A stretch of 64,000 nt of DNA from Vesta saturnalis (Eukaryota; Arthropoda; Insecta; Coleoptera; Lampyridae). How positions within the stretch are numbered: the stretch's first letter is position 1; each line of letters begins with the position of its first letter. Of this stretch, positions 32,208 to 42,429 are shown piece by piece. The position numbers and the translations under genes were made by a program. Under the pieces are notes generated by a model. That model was not told the DNA's origin and did no database searches. It saw nothing but the letters and a program-made list of their open reading frames with translations. The stretch spans positions 6,319,501 through 6,383,500 of the forward strand of contig JARFJB010002472.1 in NCBI GenBank assembly GCA_036346205.1, read 5' to 3'.

Positions 32208-34300
32208 AGATAATGTTCAAATATCATCTCTTGACACTCAAGTTGAGAATCATATTACCAAGAGAAAAATTCTATCTACCATAGCACAATGTTTCGATCC
32301 TCTTGGTCTTGTTAATCCAGTGATAATCAAAGGTAAATTTTTAATGCAAAAACTTTGCTTGTTAAAATTGACTGGGATGCAAAAATCTGCGACTTGGTCA
32401 TATCTTTAAGGAATATGAGATATTCCTCAAAAGTATCTCCCAATTAAAAATGTTAAAATTCCTTGCTTCCTCTTCTTAGATAAAGTGATAAATTCAATTC
32501 AAATTCATGGTTTTTCGGATTCCAGTACTGCTGCATATGGTGGTTGCATTTATTTCTCAGTAAAATATGAGGACAATCTCGTATGTCACCTCTCAAAACA
32601 ATTACTATATCCAAACTCGAACTATGTGCTATTTCAAAATTAGTGAACAAAATTTTAAAAATCTTTGATAATCCCGCAGTTGAATCGATGCCTCTCTGAG
32701 CTGAGTTACAAATAGCATTATTGTGGTGTAGAAGTCATCCCTCTCTCTGAAATACCTTTGTCGCAAACCGGGTATCACAAATTGAAGAACTAACATGAGG
32801 GTGTTGTTGGCCATATATCAAATCTAAGCAAACTCCCGCAGATAAGCCGTCAAGAGGTGAATTTAAATCAGAAGCTCTTAACTGTTGGTTTTTTGGTCCA
32901 TAGTTTTACGTGATCCTGAACTTAATTACACAACTGTAGAAAAAATAATTGAATTAAATAATCCTCTTGAAGAACGAAAAGTTTCTTTAGCTTTAGCCGA
33001 ACATCCTGTCAATTTTTGGGTATCTATCTTTTCGAAAGTCTCATCTTTCGCTCGCATGCAAAGGTTCTCTAGCTTACATTCTTCGATTTATCTATAACTC
33101 AAAAATTCCCACCCGTAAAATTGTTGGACCCTTATCAGTTCAAGAACTCTCGAGGTCTGTAAATTTTATCTTAAAACCTCTTCAAAAAGAACATTTCTCT
33201 GAAGAAATATTTGAACTCTCTAATAATAAATTGCTTTCAAATAAACAGCTCTTACCTCTTAAACTTTTTATTGGACTTGATCATTTAATTCTCGTAGGAG
33301 GTAGATTACAAAACGCTGATATCAGTTATGAACAAAAGCATCCTGTCCTCTTGTCACCAAATAATTATATAGTTAATTTTATGTCACAAACACAAACGAT
33401 TAGGGCATTAGGTCCTCAGAATACTCTCTTTACTTTTCGATTGAGATATTGGCCTCTTAATGGCCTTCGTCAGATAAAACGCCTCACAGAAATTGCATAC
33501 TTAGCTTTCGGTTCAACTCCACGGTGTCTCAACAAATAATATCAGACTTACAAAGAGAGAGTTCAAATTTCGCAGACTTTTGAAAAATGCGGAATTGATT
33601 TTGGAGGTCCGTTTATTATAAAGTCATCCAGATTAGGGAAAGCTCCAATTCAAAAATGTTATATTGCTCTTTTCATTTGTATGGCAACCAAAGCCATACA
33701 TATAGAACTCGTATCTAATTTATCATCCGAAGCTTTTCTTATGCCACTTAAACCTTTTTATTTCACGTAGACGAAATTCTCAAGTAATTTATAGTGATAA
33801 CTCTACAAATTTTATTGGTTCTGAAAAGCATCTTGGAGATTTGCATGACTTCTTTAAAAATTCTTCAAGTTATAACTCTATTCTATCCTATCTTTCTTCT
33901 AATGAGATTTAGTCAAAATTTATACCACTCAGGTCTCTTCGGCTATTAAAAACAGGAAACATCACATTTATTGCATCATTGGTAATTCTCAATTCACGTT
34001 TGAAGAATTTTGTATAATGTCACCCAGATAGAAGCAATTTCTCTCTGCGCTCTCTCTAATGGTCTTCCCGATTTCCATTCTTTGACTTCTGGTTATTTTC
34101 TGGTAGATACTGCTTTAGCAGACTTTCCTGATAAATATTTTGGAAACAATGTTCCACGATACAACAGATCTTTTGGAAAAGACGGTTAGTCGACTATTTC
34201 AATCGTTTACAGAGTGATAGAGGTCATACATGGTTGGGATGGAAAGGTCAGGGTTGTAAGTTTGAAAACACAAAATAGTAAATTCACCAGAAGTATAACT
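32208..34300 (+). pseudogene. BEL/Pao pol, RNase H and integrase part, broken
   Basis: Visible pieces are TKRKILSTIAQCFDPLGLVN, IHGFSDSSTAAYGGCIYF (RNase H start), KIVGPLSVQELSRSV, LDHLILVGGRLQNADISYEQ and KHPVLLSPNNYIV, which lead to the integrase zinc domain. CGIDFGGPF (integrase first Asp), CMATKAIHIELVSNLSSEAF, VIYSDNSTNF (second Asp, degraded) and LTSGYFLVDTAL near the C terminus follow. At least eight stops or shifts are present. The HHCC region is poorly preserved between 33400 and 33540. Confidence 0.75.
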
Positions 34301-34487
34301 AAATTATGTCAAATTCCTCAAGTTGCTGATATTTAAAAAATTCACCTAGCATTAACTATTTATATACACGTTATTTTCGATAGTGTGTTTTCGTCGCTCT
34401 ATATGTTTTAACTACATGAAGCCATTCTTCTTCTGGAAGGTCAGGACGCTGAAGAAATATTCTTCAACCCGGTATATAAAAAAAACG

Positions 34488-34818
34488 AGTTGCGTTGTTG
34501 TTGTAGTTACGGAACATGTGTAACAAGAGTTTAATTTTAACAAATTTTATATTATTTAATTCTCGTAAAATGTACGCATCTATAAATATAACCATATCCG
34601 AAGCTAAAAAAATATCTCTCTCGTTCTCGCTTAAATTATGTTCACATTTAATTACTATTGGCGTTTTAAAAGTTCTATTGGAGTCGGACATTGTGTAGTA
34701 TTAGCATAGTTTGTATTGAATTGAAGTCCAGTTGTGTTAATAAAGAAAGTGTTCTAAAAAACTCCATGGTCCTTCGTTTTCTCAAATCAAGTAAGAAGTG
34801 TAGGGCTAAAATCCTACA
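34488..34818 (+). repeat. 3' LTR of the BEL/Pao element
   Basis: The 331-bp copy of 22457-22789 ends TCCTACA and is followed by AATAC. An A-rich purine run (34478-34485) precedes it and may be what is left of the polypurine tract. Divergence between the two LTRs points to an old insertion, consistent with the four later insertions it carries. Confidence 0.85.
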
Positions 34819-34823
34819 AATAC

Positions 34824-35716
34824 TTTTATGCGATCACTAATATCTTTGATTTTGGTTGTAATAATTTTAATTAATCAAGGAGCACGGACATAAAAGTAAT
34901 ATTTATATACTTACAGTTAAAGCGTTTGACGTCGGTGACGGTAATTAGCATCGCGGTAATTAATGTAATTTAAAAGGAAGCTTTGGTCACTCACTTCTTT
35001 AATCTCAACAACTTGGATTTCACATGGATTAATACTGTATGAACGTCAATAAAAATGACATCACGTTTAAGAAATTGATTATAAACTTACCCATGAACAT
35101 GAAATATTTTGTTGTTACATGGAAATTTAAGTTTAAAAACCTAAATTTATATAATTATAATGACAATCAATTAAAATAAGTGATTGCATTTTACATTTCA
35201 GTTAATAAAACTGTACGTACAGTCCGCGCGGCCAAAGAATGCCTCGTGTCGCGCATGGATGTTCGTGCATTCGGCCGCACTCGTTAACGCAATAGCGACT
35301 AAAAGCATTACCAGTGGCGTTTGTGTCGCGTTTTCAATTATTCGTCACCAAACCACAAGAAATTTTAAAATATTTTATTTATTTGAATTACATATGAACA
35401 GTAATAGTTTAAACATTTATAAAATAAAAAAATAACCATCTTGACAAGTAATAAATTTTATATTTGAATTACAAATGAACACAACAGTTTAATCGTTTAT
35501 GAAAATCAAAAAAGTATAAGTTCCATTTTTAATTATAGAAACAGAATAAGCTGTATTTTAAGAGTATTATTCAGGATTTAAAAAAATTATGATATTTCTT
35601 AGGTAATCAATTTGTGTTTCCATACACTTTGGGGAAAAGTTACTCAAACGGCGATACTACATACTACAATACTATAATAATATTAAATACTACTAACAAA
35701 TAAGTCACACAATCAT
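34824..35716. other. non-coding stretch with a GC-rich island and a short tandem duplication
   Basis: No gene is recognised. A GC-rich island at 35215-35335 (CCGCGCGGCC, TGTCGCGCATGG, GTGTCGCG) stands out in AT-rich sequence and may be an end of the adjacent transposon. A similar GC-rich patch with CGCGACTGACATGTCGCGC lies at 37430-37465 on its other side, but no clean terminal inverted repeat could be matched. Confidence 0.4.
35375..35515. repeat. imperfect tandem duplication, period about 84 bp
   Basis: TTTGAATTACATATGAACA at about 35379 recurs as TTTGAATTACAAATGAACA at about 35463. Both continue into AGTTTAA and a T/A-rich segment. It lies in non-coding sequence downstream of the minus-strand transposase. 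Confidence 0.6.
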
Positions 35717-37040
35717 TCATCACTAGACCAGCCACTTTCAGTTTCTGAATCGTCCTCCAAATTTATCACCAATTTTTCGACTTGTACGTCAATCAGTATT
35801 TCGTTCTCTAAATATTTGTTTTCCTGGTCGATTACCTTCTTACAGCACTTTTTCCAGTTTTCTTGAGTAACAGCCGCTTATTCTTCTTCTAACAATCTTC
35901 TAACATGGTTGAAGTTAAAGGTGGTATTTCTCTTTGCAACATTATTTTTCACTTGAGCCCAAATCAACTCAATCGGGTTTCAGTCCGGGTGATAGGCAGG
36001 TAGTCGCAGCACCGTATGTCCTTCATTATTTAATATACAATCAAACTTGTACGTTATATGTTCCTTTTTGTGTAGCTTAATTATTTCATAAAATTGTGGT
36101 CTGTACATCAAAGGAGTGAACGGTATCTTTTTCTCTATTAACCACTTCACCATATCTGCCTTTTTCGAATTACTTGTTAGAGCACGAACCATCTGAACAT
36201 TATGGTACGGCGCATTATCAATAACCAAAACCGATTGTGGAGGCAAGTTTGGTAAAAGTTTCTCACGTAACCATTTTTCGTAGTTGCTACCATTCATCTC
36301 GTCGTGATAGTCTCCGCTGCTAGTTCCTGATTTAAATATCAGACTACTACCTGGTAAAAACCCATTTCACCTCCTGCATGTACCACAATCATTCTTGGTC
36401 CTTTGGAAATTGCATACAGCAGTCCGTTAGTTGTGCCATCACTCCACGACGTTGATTGTGTGTGTCCACTATGAACATATGTTTCGTCCATGTAGATAAT
36501 TGGACGATTTAATTCTCGGTGGAATTGAATTTTTTGTAAGTAAGTAATTCTTAGAGCCCTTATATCGTTCTTCTCTATTAAAAGTTTTCTATTATTCTCA
36601 GTTCGATACTATTGAAATCCCAGGTCTTTTAATATAACAGGTAAAGATGTAGCACCACCGTGCCAACCTAAGTCATTGTGGAGTTTCTCGCGTAGAGCAG
36701 GAATTGTCACCCGTGCACCCTCGGTCTTGTGAAAATTATATACTATATTGCGAAAAAGGCTCTTTTCGAAATCTTCCAAGTCGGTCACAGGAGACGGACG
36801 TAGGCGTTTCTTGCCTGGAGTTGAAAATCTTGGTTTTTCCTCTTCTGTTGGACCTTCACGCTCTTTAATAATATTTGCCACTGATCTAACAGACACTTTT
36901 GTTGCTTCAGACACGGTTTCTTTTAATTGTTTCAAGGTATATGTGGGGTGTAAGTTTTTCAAATAACTGTACACATTATATATCACCTCACGCGTTTGAC
37001 CACTTATTACTTGGCCACTTTTTCCCAATGTAGAAGTCAT
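35717..37040 (-). pseudogene. IS630/Tc1/mariner-related transposase with DD82E spacing
   Basis: The N-terminal helix-turn-helix domain (37040-36609: SGQVISGQTREVIYNVYSYL, YTLKQLKETVSEATKVSVRS) is followed, after a stop, by the catalytic domain. MDETYVHSGHTQSTSW (first Asp) is near 36490, MIVVHAGGEMG near 36390, VLVIDNAPYHN (second Asp) near 36225, and YHPD-stop-NPIELIWAQVK (Glu) near 35975. Eighty-two codons separate the second Asp and the Glu, the spacing I recall for the DD82E (Sailor) group of IS630-Tc1-mariner elements. One TGA sits inside the NPIE motif, with a stop near 36610 and frame changes around 36300-36360. The acidic tail ends GWSSDE. Otherwise it is well preserved. Confidence 0.85.
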
Positions 37041-37474
37041 ATTTCTACACTCGCTTTTAAATCACAGTTGAAAACGAACTAACTAATAAAAACATTTTTG
37101 AATATTTGCTAATCTGTTGTTAATGATACTAAGGAATGTCAAGTATTAGGATTTCTTTAATGAGAATTTAAGCAAATGCCATTAGCATTACATACGCCGC
37201 AAAACTACTTACTTATTTTACTATGTATTGTGAAAGTATTTGTTGTTTATACATATTTGTCTAATAAATTTGAGTATTATGAGCTTTAAAATTCACGTAG
37301 GACACAAAATGGTTCACTGTCGTTTTGTTGCAATAATTGTAATAAAGTTAAATTAACAAGTACGTATGTAAATTAATAACAGAAATAAATAATTAATTAG
37401 TCTAATACATGATAATAAACGGAACGCGCTTTTGGTGGCGACGCGACTGACATGTCGCGCTTAAGAGACTTGAA

Positions 37475-37840
37475 GTTAATTTGTTTGTTTGTATTTCATT
37501 TTGCTTCCAGTTTCATCTCTTGCCTACGAAATCGTCTTTTTAAAGACGCTTGTCATCTATTAATACACAAATATTGGTAAGTAAATATGTTGTCATTCCC
37601 ACAAAATTTATTAGCATTTATGTTATTAAATAAGTTTACAAGCGTATGTTGTTTATTTTATGACAATTTAAGAAAATCTAATTGTCTTTTGTGTTGTTTT
37701 AGGTGTACTAAAACATGAGTTCGCGTGAAAAGGACATTCCCTCCGAAACACGTAATATCATTCGGAATGTCATCGGATTTTTCGATCAACAAAAAAGAAC
37801 TGGTTGTTGGAGTTTTCTTGTGCATAAACGTAAATGTTTG
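37475..37840 (+). pseudogene. first exons of a related IS630-type transposase
   Basis: A Met at 37715 opens MSSREKDIPSETRNIIRNVI and FFDQQKRTGCW, the same helix-turn-helix start as in the minus-strand transposase next door but clearly diverged. It follows a splice-acceptor-like tract (TTGTTTTAGG near 37703). Upstream, a good donor (GGTAAGTA at 37576) suggests a short leader exon and a 130-bp intron. The coding similarity ends after LVHK at about 37831, where GTAAAT could be a donor. No catalytic part was found downstream; mariner copy B occupies that position. Confidence 0.6.
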
Positions 37841-38249
37841 GAACGATTAATTTCATTATCTATAACATTTACTTCGAAACTTGCTTTAATTAATCTTTGT
37901 TGACATTATATTTTCAATTTCAATTGCTCTGAAATGTCTGTATGTGTAATTCGCAAATTATGCAAATACAATTATAAAAATAAATCTGGTTCCTGTAATA
38001 ACACATATACTGGTAGTTAGGCAACCAATGTTACAAAACTGTATGTCATAGTTTCTTCTGTTTACAATTTCGAAAAGACCGCCAAATGAATTTCTTTGTA
38101 CTTGTGCGTATGAATGTACAGTGCATCCCATTTTAGTTGAGACAGCCAAGTATCTCGGTTGTTGTTGAAGATAGAACCTTGCGGTTTTCGCGGTCCTGTG
38201 CCACTTTTTTGTTAAACTCAAGATATCCTAACTCCTTTCGTTCATAAGT

Positions 38250-38446
38250 TACAGGGCGTTTTTGAAAATTCACATTTTTGGACCCCCTCCATATCTACGA
38301 AGTTTCTCAGCCATAATGTCAAATTGAAAACTTATTCCATAGAGAATTTTATGTAGAATTCAGTGACACACTCAATTTTTTTCATCGGGGTATGGTTATG
38401 GACATACGACTCAAACTTATGATTTTTTTCAATGAAATACCCTATA
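38250..38446. repeat. MITE-like block in the left TIR of mariner copy B
   Basis: TACAGGGCGTTTTTGAAAAT opens the block and ATACCCTATA closes it. It is the inverted counterpart of 1014-1209 and 40238-40382. Confidence 0.55.
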
Positions 38447-38779
38447 TTTTATCACCTCATTAAATTCTTTTTTGTTTCCTTCAAAATGATATATAATAGA
38501 TAAACATAAATTCTTTAAAAACGCTCCAAAATCACTAAAACATTGATTTTTAATAGTAGGCTATGAATTTTTCATACAAAAAAGTTCAAATTGAAGAAAT
38601 ACTACTTGTGATTTTTCCATGAAAGGAACAAGAACAATACTAACACTAATTCACTAACAAAACACAAAACATAGGTAACTAATAGCTACAAATAGATAGT
38701 AATAAAAAATTCATAATGTAGAATAAGCTACTAATTAAATATTTACTCATACTATTTCATTTCGAAATTATTCGGTAAC

Positions 38780-39910
38780 TTATTCATTGAATTGTTCAAA
38801 TTGATGTCCATTTTCCCTAACACACAATTGACACAATTTCTTAATACGTCTTAATGCATTTAAAATTATGAAAGGACGATTTTGTAAATTCTGGAAAACT
38901 GCCTCTGTTGTTGCACAAAGTTCTTCAATATTATTGTGCCTATTACCGTATATTTTATTTTTCAAAAAACCCCACAAAAAAAAAGGCCAACACTGACAAA
39001 TCAGGTGACCTTGCAGGCCATCTAATGGGTCCATTTGTTCCAATCCAATGATCCTGGAAAGTTTCTTATAAAAACGGCACAATCAGCGTCGAATTGTGGG
39101 CAGGGGCACCGTCTTGTTGGAAGTAAATGCCATTAAGATGGGCGAGGGGAACATTCTCCAGGAATTCTGGTATTACTCCTAAAATTGCCAAGTACCTATT
39201 CGCGTTGAGAGCCCCTTCAAAAATGCGGTATTTTATTGATGTCCCCAATAAGAAACAGGCTACATTAAAACCAAATCGACCCTGTTGTTGTTGCTCAAAA
39301 ATTAGGTGTTGGTTTTCATCATACCAGTGCCTTGTATTTTGCCTGTTAAATAAACCGGCACTGCTTATATGGGCTTCGTCTGACCATATGACTTTACTCG
39401 CAAAATTATTGTCCTTCGAGTTTGGTTCAAAAACCAATTACAGAAATTCACACGCCTCGCTGCATCACCAGGGTATAAATGCTGGACAATATTCAGTTTG
39501 TAGGGTTTCAATTTGTGTTTTTTTTTAAATCCTTTGTACCCGTGATCGGGGAACGCCAGTGTCATTTTCTAACTTCGTACAAGAAGTCTGAGGAGAGACA
39601 CGGACGCTGGCTAAGACATTTATTTCATCCACTTCATTATTTTCCTTGTTATACGTCTTGGGTCGGGGTTTAGAATACGCACCATAATTTAGTAGATTAT
39701 TCTTTAGTCGAAATATGGTTGCTCGACTAGGTTGACGCCTCTCTGGATATCTAACGTTTTAAAAACAATATGTCATATAATGTCTTATTGTAAATTACTA
39801 GTTTACCTGTTTAAATATAATTCTAATGCTTCGTCAACATTATCATGGCATTGATTGAAACATTGTATGATATCATACTTTTCGTTGTTCTGAAAAAATC
39901 TTTCAACCAT
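38780..39910 (-). pseudogene. mariner-family transposase with a 56-bp intron, broken
   Basis: Exon 1 (39910-39807) encodes MVERFF and CHDNVDEALELYLN. A GT-AG intron (39806-39751, GTAAACTAG to AACGTTAG) follows. Exon 2 resumes in frame with RYPERRQPSRATIFRLK, completing the DUF4817 helix-turn-helix. Further on are KVIWSDEAHISSAG (first Asp), YFQQDGAPAHN (second Asp) and RWPARSPDLSVLAFF, where the third Asp is Ala. The frame shifts near 39480, 39430, 39065 and at a T run near 38980. The C terminus is QFEQFNE. The last shift and the Asp-to-Ala change are shared with copy A. Confidence 0.85.
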
Positions 39911-40237
39911 TATAAAATTTCACAAATTAACAAAATCGCCAAACACAAACACAATAAAACGCATCAAAATGTATCATCATGACAGCAGATGTGTTGATTT
40001 CTCCACAGTCACTTGATAAAACAATGCTCCAAAAGTCAACAACAGTGTTTGTAGCATCCATCACCTACTATAAAAAAATCACAAATAATAATCCCTGTAG
40101 TAAAACTTTGAAATCCATGGCACTCTATTAATATTCAATGTTTTAGTAATTTTGGAGCATTTTTGAAAACTTCATATTTATATATTATATATCATTTCGA
40201 AGGAAAAAAAATAAGTAATTTAATGAGATAATAAAAT

Positions 40238-40382
40238 ACAGGGTATTCCATTGAAAAAGTTTGAGTCTTATCTCCATAACGATACAACGAAAAAAAAATT
40301 GAGTGCGCCCCTGGATTCTACGTAAAATTCTCTATGGTATGGAGGGGATCCAAAAAGTGGGGATTTTCAAAAACACCCTGTA
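40238..40382. repeat. MITE-like block in the right TIR of mariner copy B, shortened
   Basis: It runs from TACAGGGTATTCC to ACACCCTGTA and lacks about 50 bp present in the left-TIR and copy-A versions, between CTCTATGG and TATGGAGGGG. Confidence 0.55.
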
Positions 40383-40530
40383 ATTTATAAACCAAAGATG
40401 TTAGGCAAAATCCGTACAGGCCATCTTGACTTTCACAAAAAAGTGGCACAGGACCGCGGAAACCGCAAGGTTCTATCTTCAACAACAACCGAGATATCTG
40501 GCTGTCTCAACCAAAATGAGATGCGCTGTA

Positions 40531-41719
40531 CATTGCAAACATATAGTTCCCTCGGTTACGCCTTCCCGTGGCGGTTCTAGGCTTGGTATAACATCGTATA
40601 AGAATTTATTCAATCTCAATCAATTAATTTCTAAAATTAAACATACCGGGAGTTCAAATTATCGCATTTGTAATTATACGGAAAGTATGTAAGGATTGGT
40701 TTTTTTTTATTAGGTGTCAGATGGTTGGAAAGGATATTTTTTTGTAACGGACATTTTGTTTTGTAACACATCCTATTTTTAATTGTAAAAAATCTGACTG
40801 CTATTATATGTGTATGTGAGCCTTGATTTAACATTTCATTGTGCATTAACGATTCTTGTAATGGTGAATAATTTAATAGCCGATATCGACATTTGAATTT
40901 TAAATAAAATACTAATCGTTGATCTTTGAAGTATCAACATTATACTACCCACGTTCTACAATTATGATTTCAATTTTAATTAATTGCCGAAAACCGATGT
41001 GATTACAATGCAAATTCATTGTAATACATCTTATCCACTGATTCAGTGGTCTTATCAGCTTAAAATACAACCATTTTCAATTAAGCATAAATACATGGAT
41101 GTAATCTTTGTACAGTGAGATAAACCGCTACTCATTTTTGTTCGTTTATGATCGCAAGTTGTCGTAGATACACACAAACACTCTAATAACCTCTATAACA
41201 TCAAAAAACTAGTAAAATCTTGTATCAGTGCCAAATCGTTTATACCTACGCGTACAGAATACAAGTCTTCTATTAAATAGTTACAGTAAATGTACATATT
41301 TTACTCAATAAACAAATAAATGATTTTTCCACGTATACCATTGAAAATGTTTTGTCAGATTAGATCTTTTCGTTTAAATAATTCAAACTCTACTTCGCTT
41401 CAGCTTATTATGTGGAAAATGCTACATTGATATCGATTACTTTTCACTCAGTAAAAAGCAAGTCAGTTAAATATTTATCAAGATATTTCCACCCACAAAA
41501 ATCGGTTAACGTGTAATCCCTTTTAACCAATTATATTTTATTATAGCAGCGAACACGTACCGAATAATTAATACCCAACTTTTTCTTTTCATTTCTTCCT
41601 TCGTTAAACAATCTAGTTAAAAATCGCGCCATCATTTTCCGTTTTTAGAAATAAATAGAAATGTAATATTGACTTCAAACTCAATGTTTCTATTTTAATG
41701 TAATATTATTCTGTTACAG
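40531..41719. other. non-coding stretch before the synaptotagmin exons, probably intron
   Basis: AT-rich sequence without a recognised gene. It ends in a pyrimidine-containing acceptor (ATTCTGTTACAG) at 41719. If the synaptotagmin gene continues upstream, this and probably much of the transposon array to its left are intron. Confidence 0.5.
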
Positions 41720-42429
41720 TGAATTATCAGATCTTATAGTAAACATATTAGAAGCAAAAGACTTAATTGGACCATCACAAGATGAAAACCCTGTAGACTC
41801 TTACGTAAAAGTTTATCTTCTACCGGATAAAGCCACAAGCGCACAAACCAAATTATATAAATGTTCAAATAGTCCTAGTTATAAAGAAAGATTTTTATTT
41901 CCTCTGCGCCCAAGGGAACAATCACAAAAATCGCTTTGTTTTCACGTATACTCCCTGGATAATGCATCACACACATTAGTTGGAGAAGGTGAAATTCGAC
42001 TAACCGATATAAGTTTACGACAGCCCGTTACGACGTGGGTTACATTAACAGATACAGGACAGGTACCAACTTATAAAAATAAGTATACATAGAAAATGCT
42101 TTGTTATTTTTCAGAAAGGAACGGAATTTGGAGAAGTTATGTTTTCATTAAGTTATCTTCCAACTGCGGAACGCTTAACGGTAGTTGTAGTCAAAGCACG
42201 AAATTTAAAATTTCTGAACGATAAGGATACTGGAGATCCGTTTGTTAAAGTATAAAATCAACATTTATTTTGAATTTAAAATTTAATGGTCTAAACGTTA
42301 TGTTTTAAGGTATATCTGCTATATCAGGGAAAAAAGGTTCATAAAAAGAAAACTTCAACAAAAAAAGGAGAAAGGTCCCCTATTTTTAATGAATCTATGA
42401 TATTCAGTGTACCTGCACACACATTACAG
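41720..42429 (+). CDS. Syt12: synaptotagmin-12-like gene, three internal exons
   Basis: Exons 41720-42062, 42115-42249 and 42310-42429 are joined by GT-AG introns of 52 and 60 bp, with codon phase kept. Exon 1 covers most of C2A (VNILEAKDL, VDSYVKVYLLPDK, WVTLTD). Exons 2-3 start C2B (GEVMFSLSYLPTAERL, GDPFVKVYLL, HKKKTSTKKG, IFNESMIFSVPAHTLQ). The SLSYLPTAERLTVVVVKA and FNEAMIFSVPA-type motifs match synaptotagmin-12 best among synaptotagmins I know. Two loop-3 Asp positions of C2A (Syt1 D230 and D238) are not acidic, in line with a calcium-independent membrane-trafficking role. The donor GTAAGTAA at 42430 shows it continues, but no downstream exon (rest of C2B), upstream C2A start or transmembrane segment was found in the window. 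Confidence 0.9.

Larger units (their letters stand above)
22457..34818 (+). mobile_element. BEL/Pao LTR retrotransposon with four nested insertions
   Basis: LTRs at 22457-22789 and 34488-34818 are about 90% alike by eye and end ATCCTACA. AATAC lies directly outside each (22452-22456 and 34819-34823), the 5-bp duplication expected of BEL/Pao. Between them, in order, are Gag of the DUF1759 type, DUF1758-type protease, RT, RNase H and integrase, all with stops and frameshifts. Insertions inside it are an RTE-like LINE (23341-24489), a hAT element (25467-29243), a tRNA-bearing short element (29707-30112) and a CR1-like LINE (about 31090-32205). Without them the element would be about 5.9 kb, a normal BEL length. 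Confidence 0.9.
38119..40528 (-). mobile_element. DUF4817-type mariner-like element, complete copy B with long TIRs
   Basis: The 2410-bp element begins CAGTGCATCCCATTTTAG and ends with its near reverse complement (ATGAGATGCGCTG), with TA at 38117-38118 and 40529-40530. The inverted repeats run about 400 bp (38119-38550 and 40125-40528), unusually long for mariner. The transposase is on the minus strand between them. Each TIR contains a MITE-like block with TACAGGG ends. Copy A at 1-1355 belongs to the same family. Confidence 0.9.

Noticed and set aside
35215..37465. GC-rich patches at both sides of the DD82E transposase as terminal inverted repeats
   Set aside because: Both are rich in CGCGAC/GTCGCG words but could not be aligned as inverted repeats, so no element ends are claimed.
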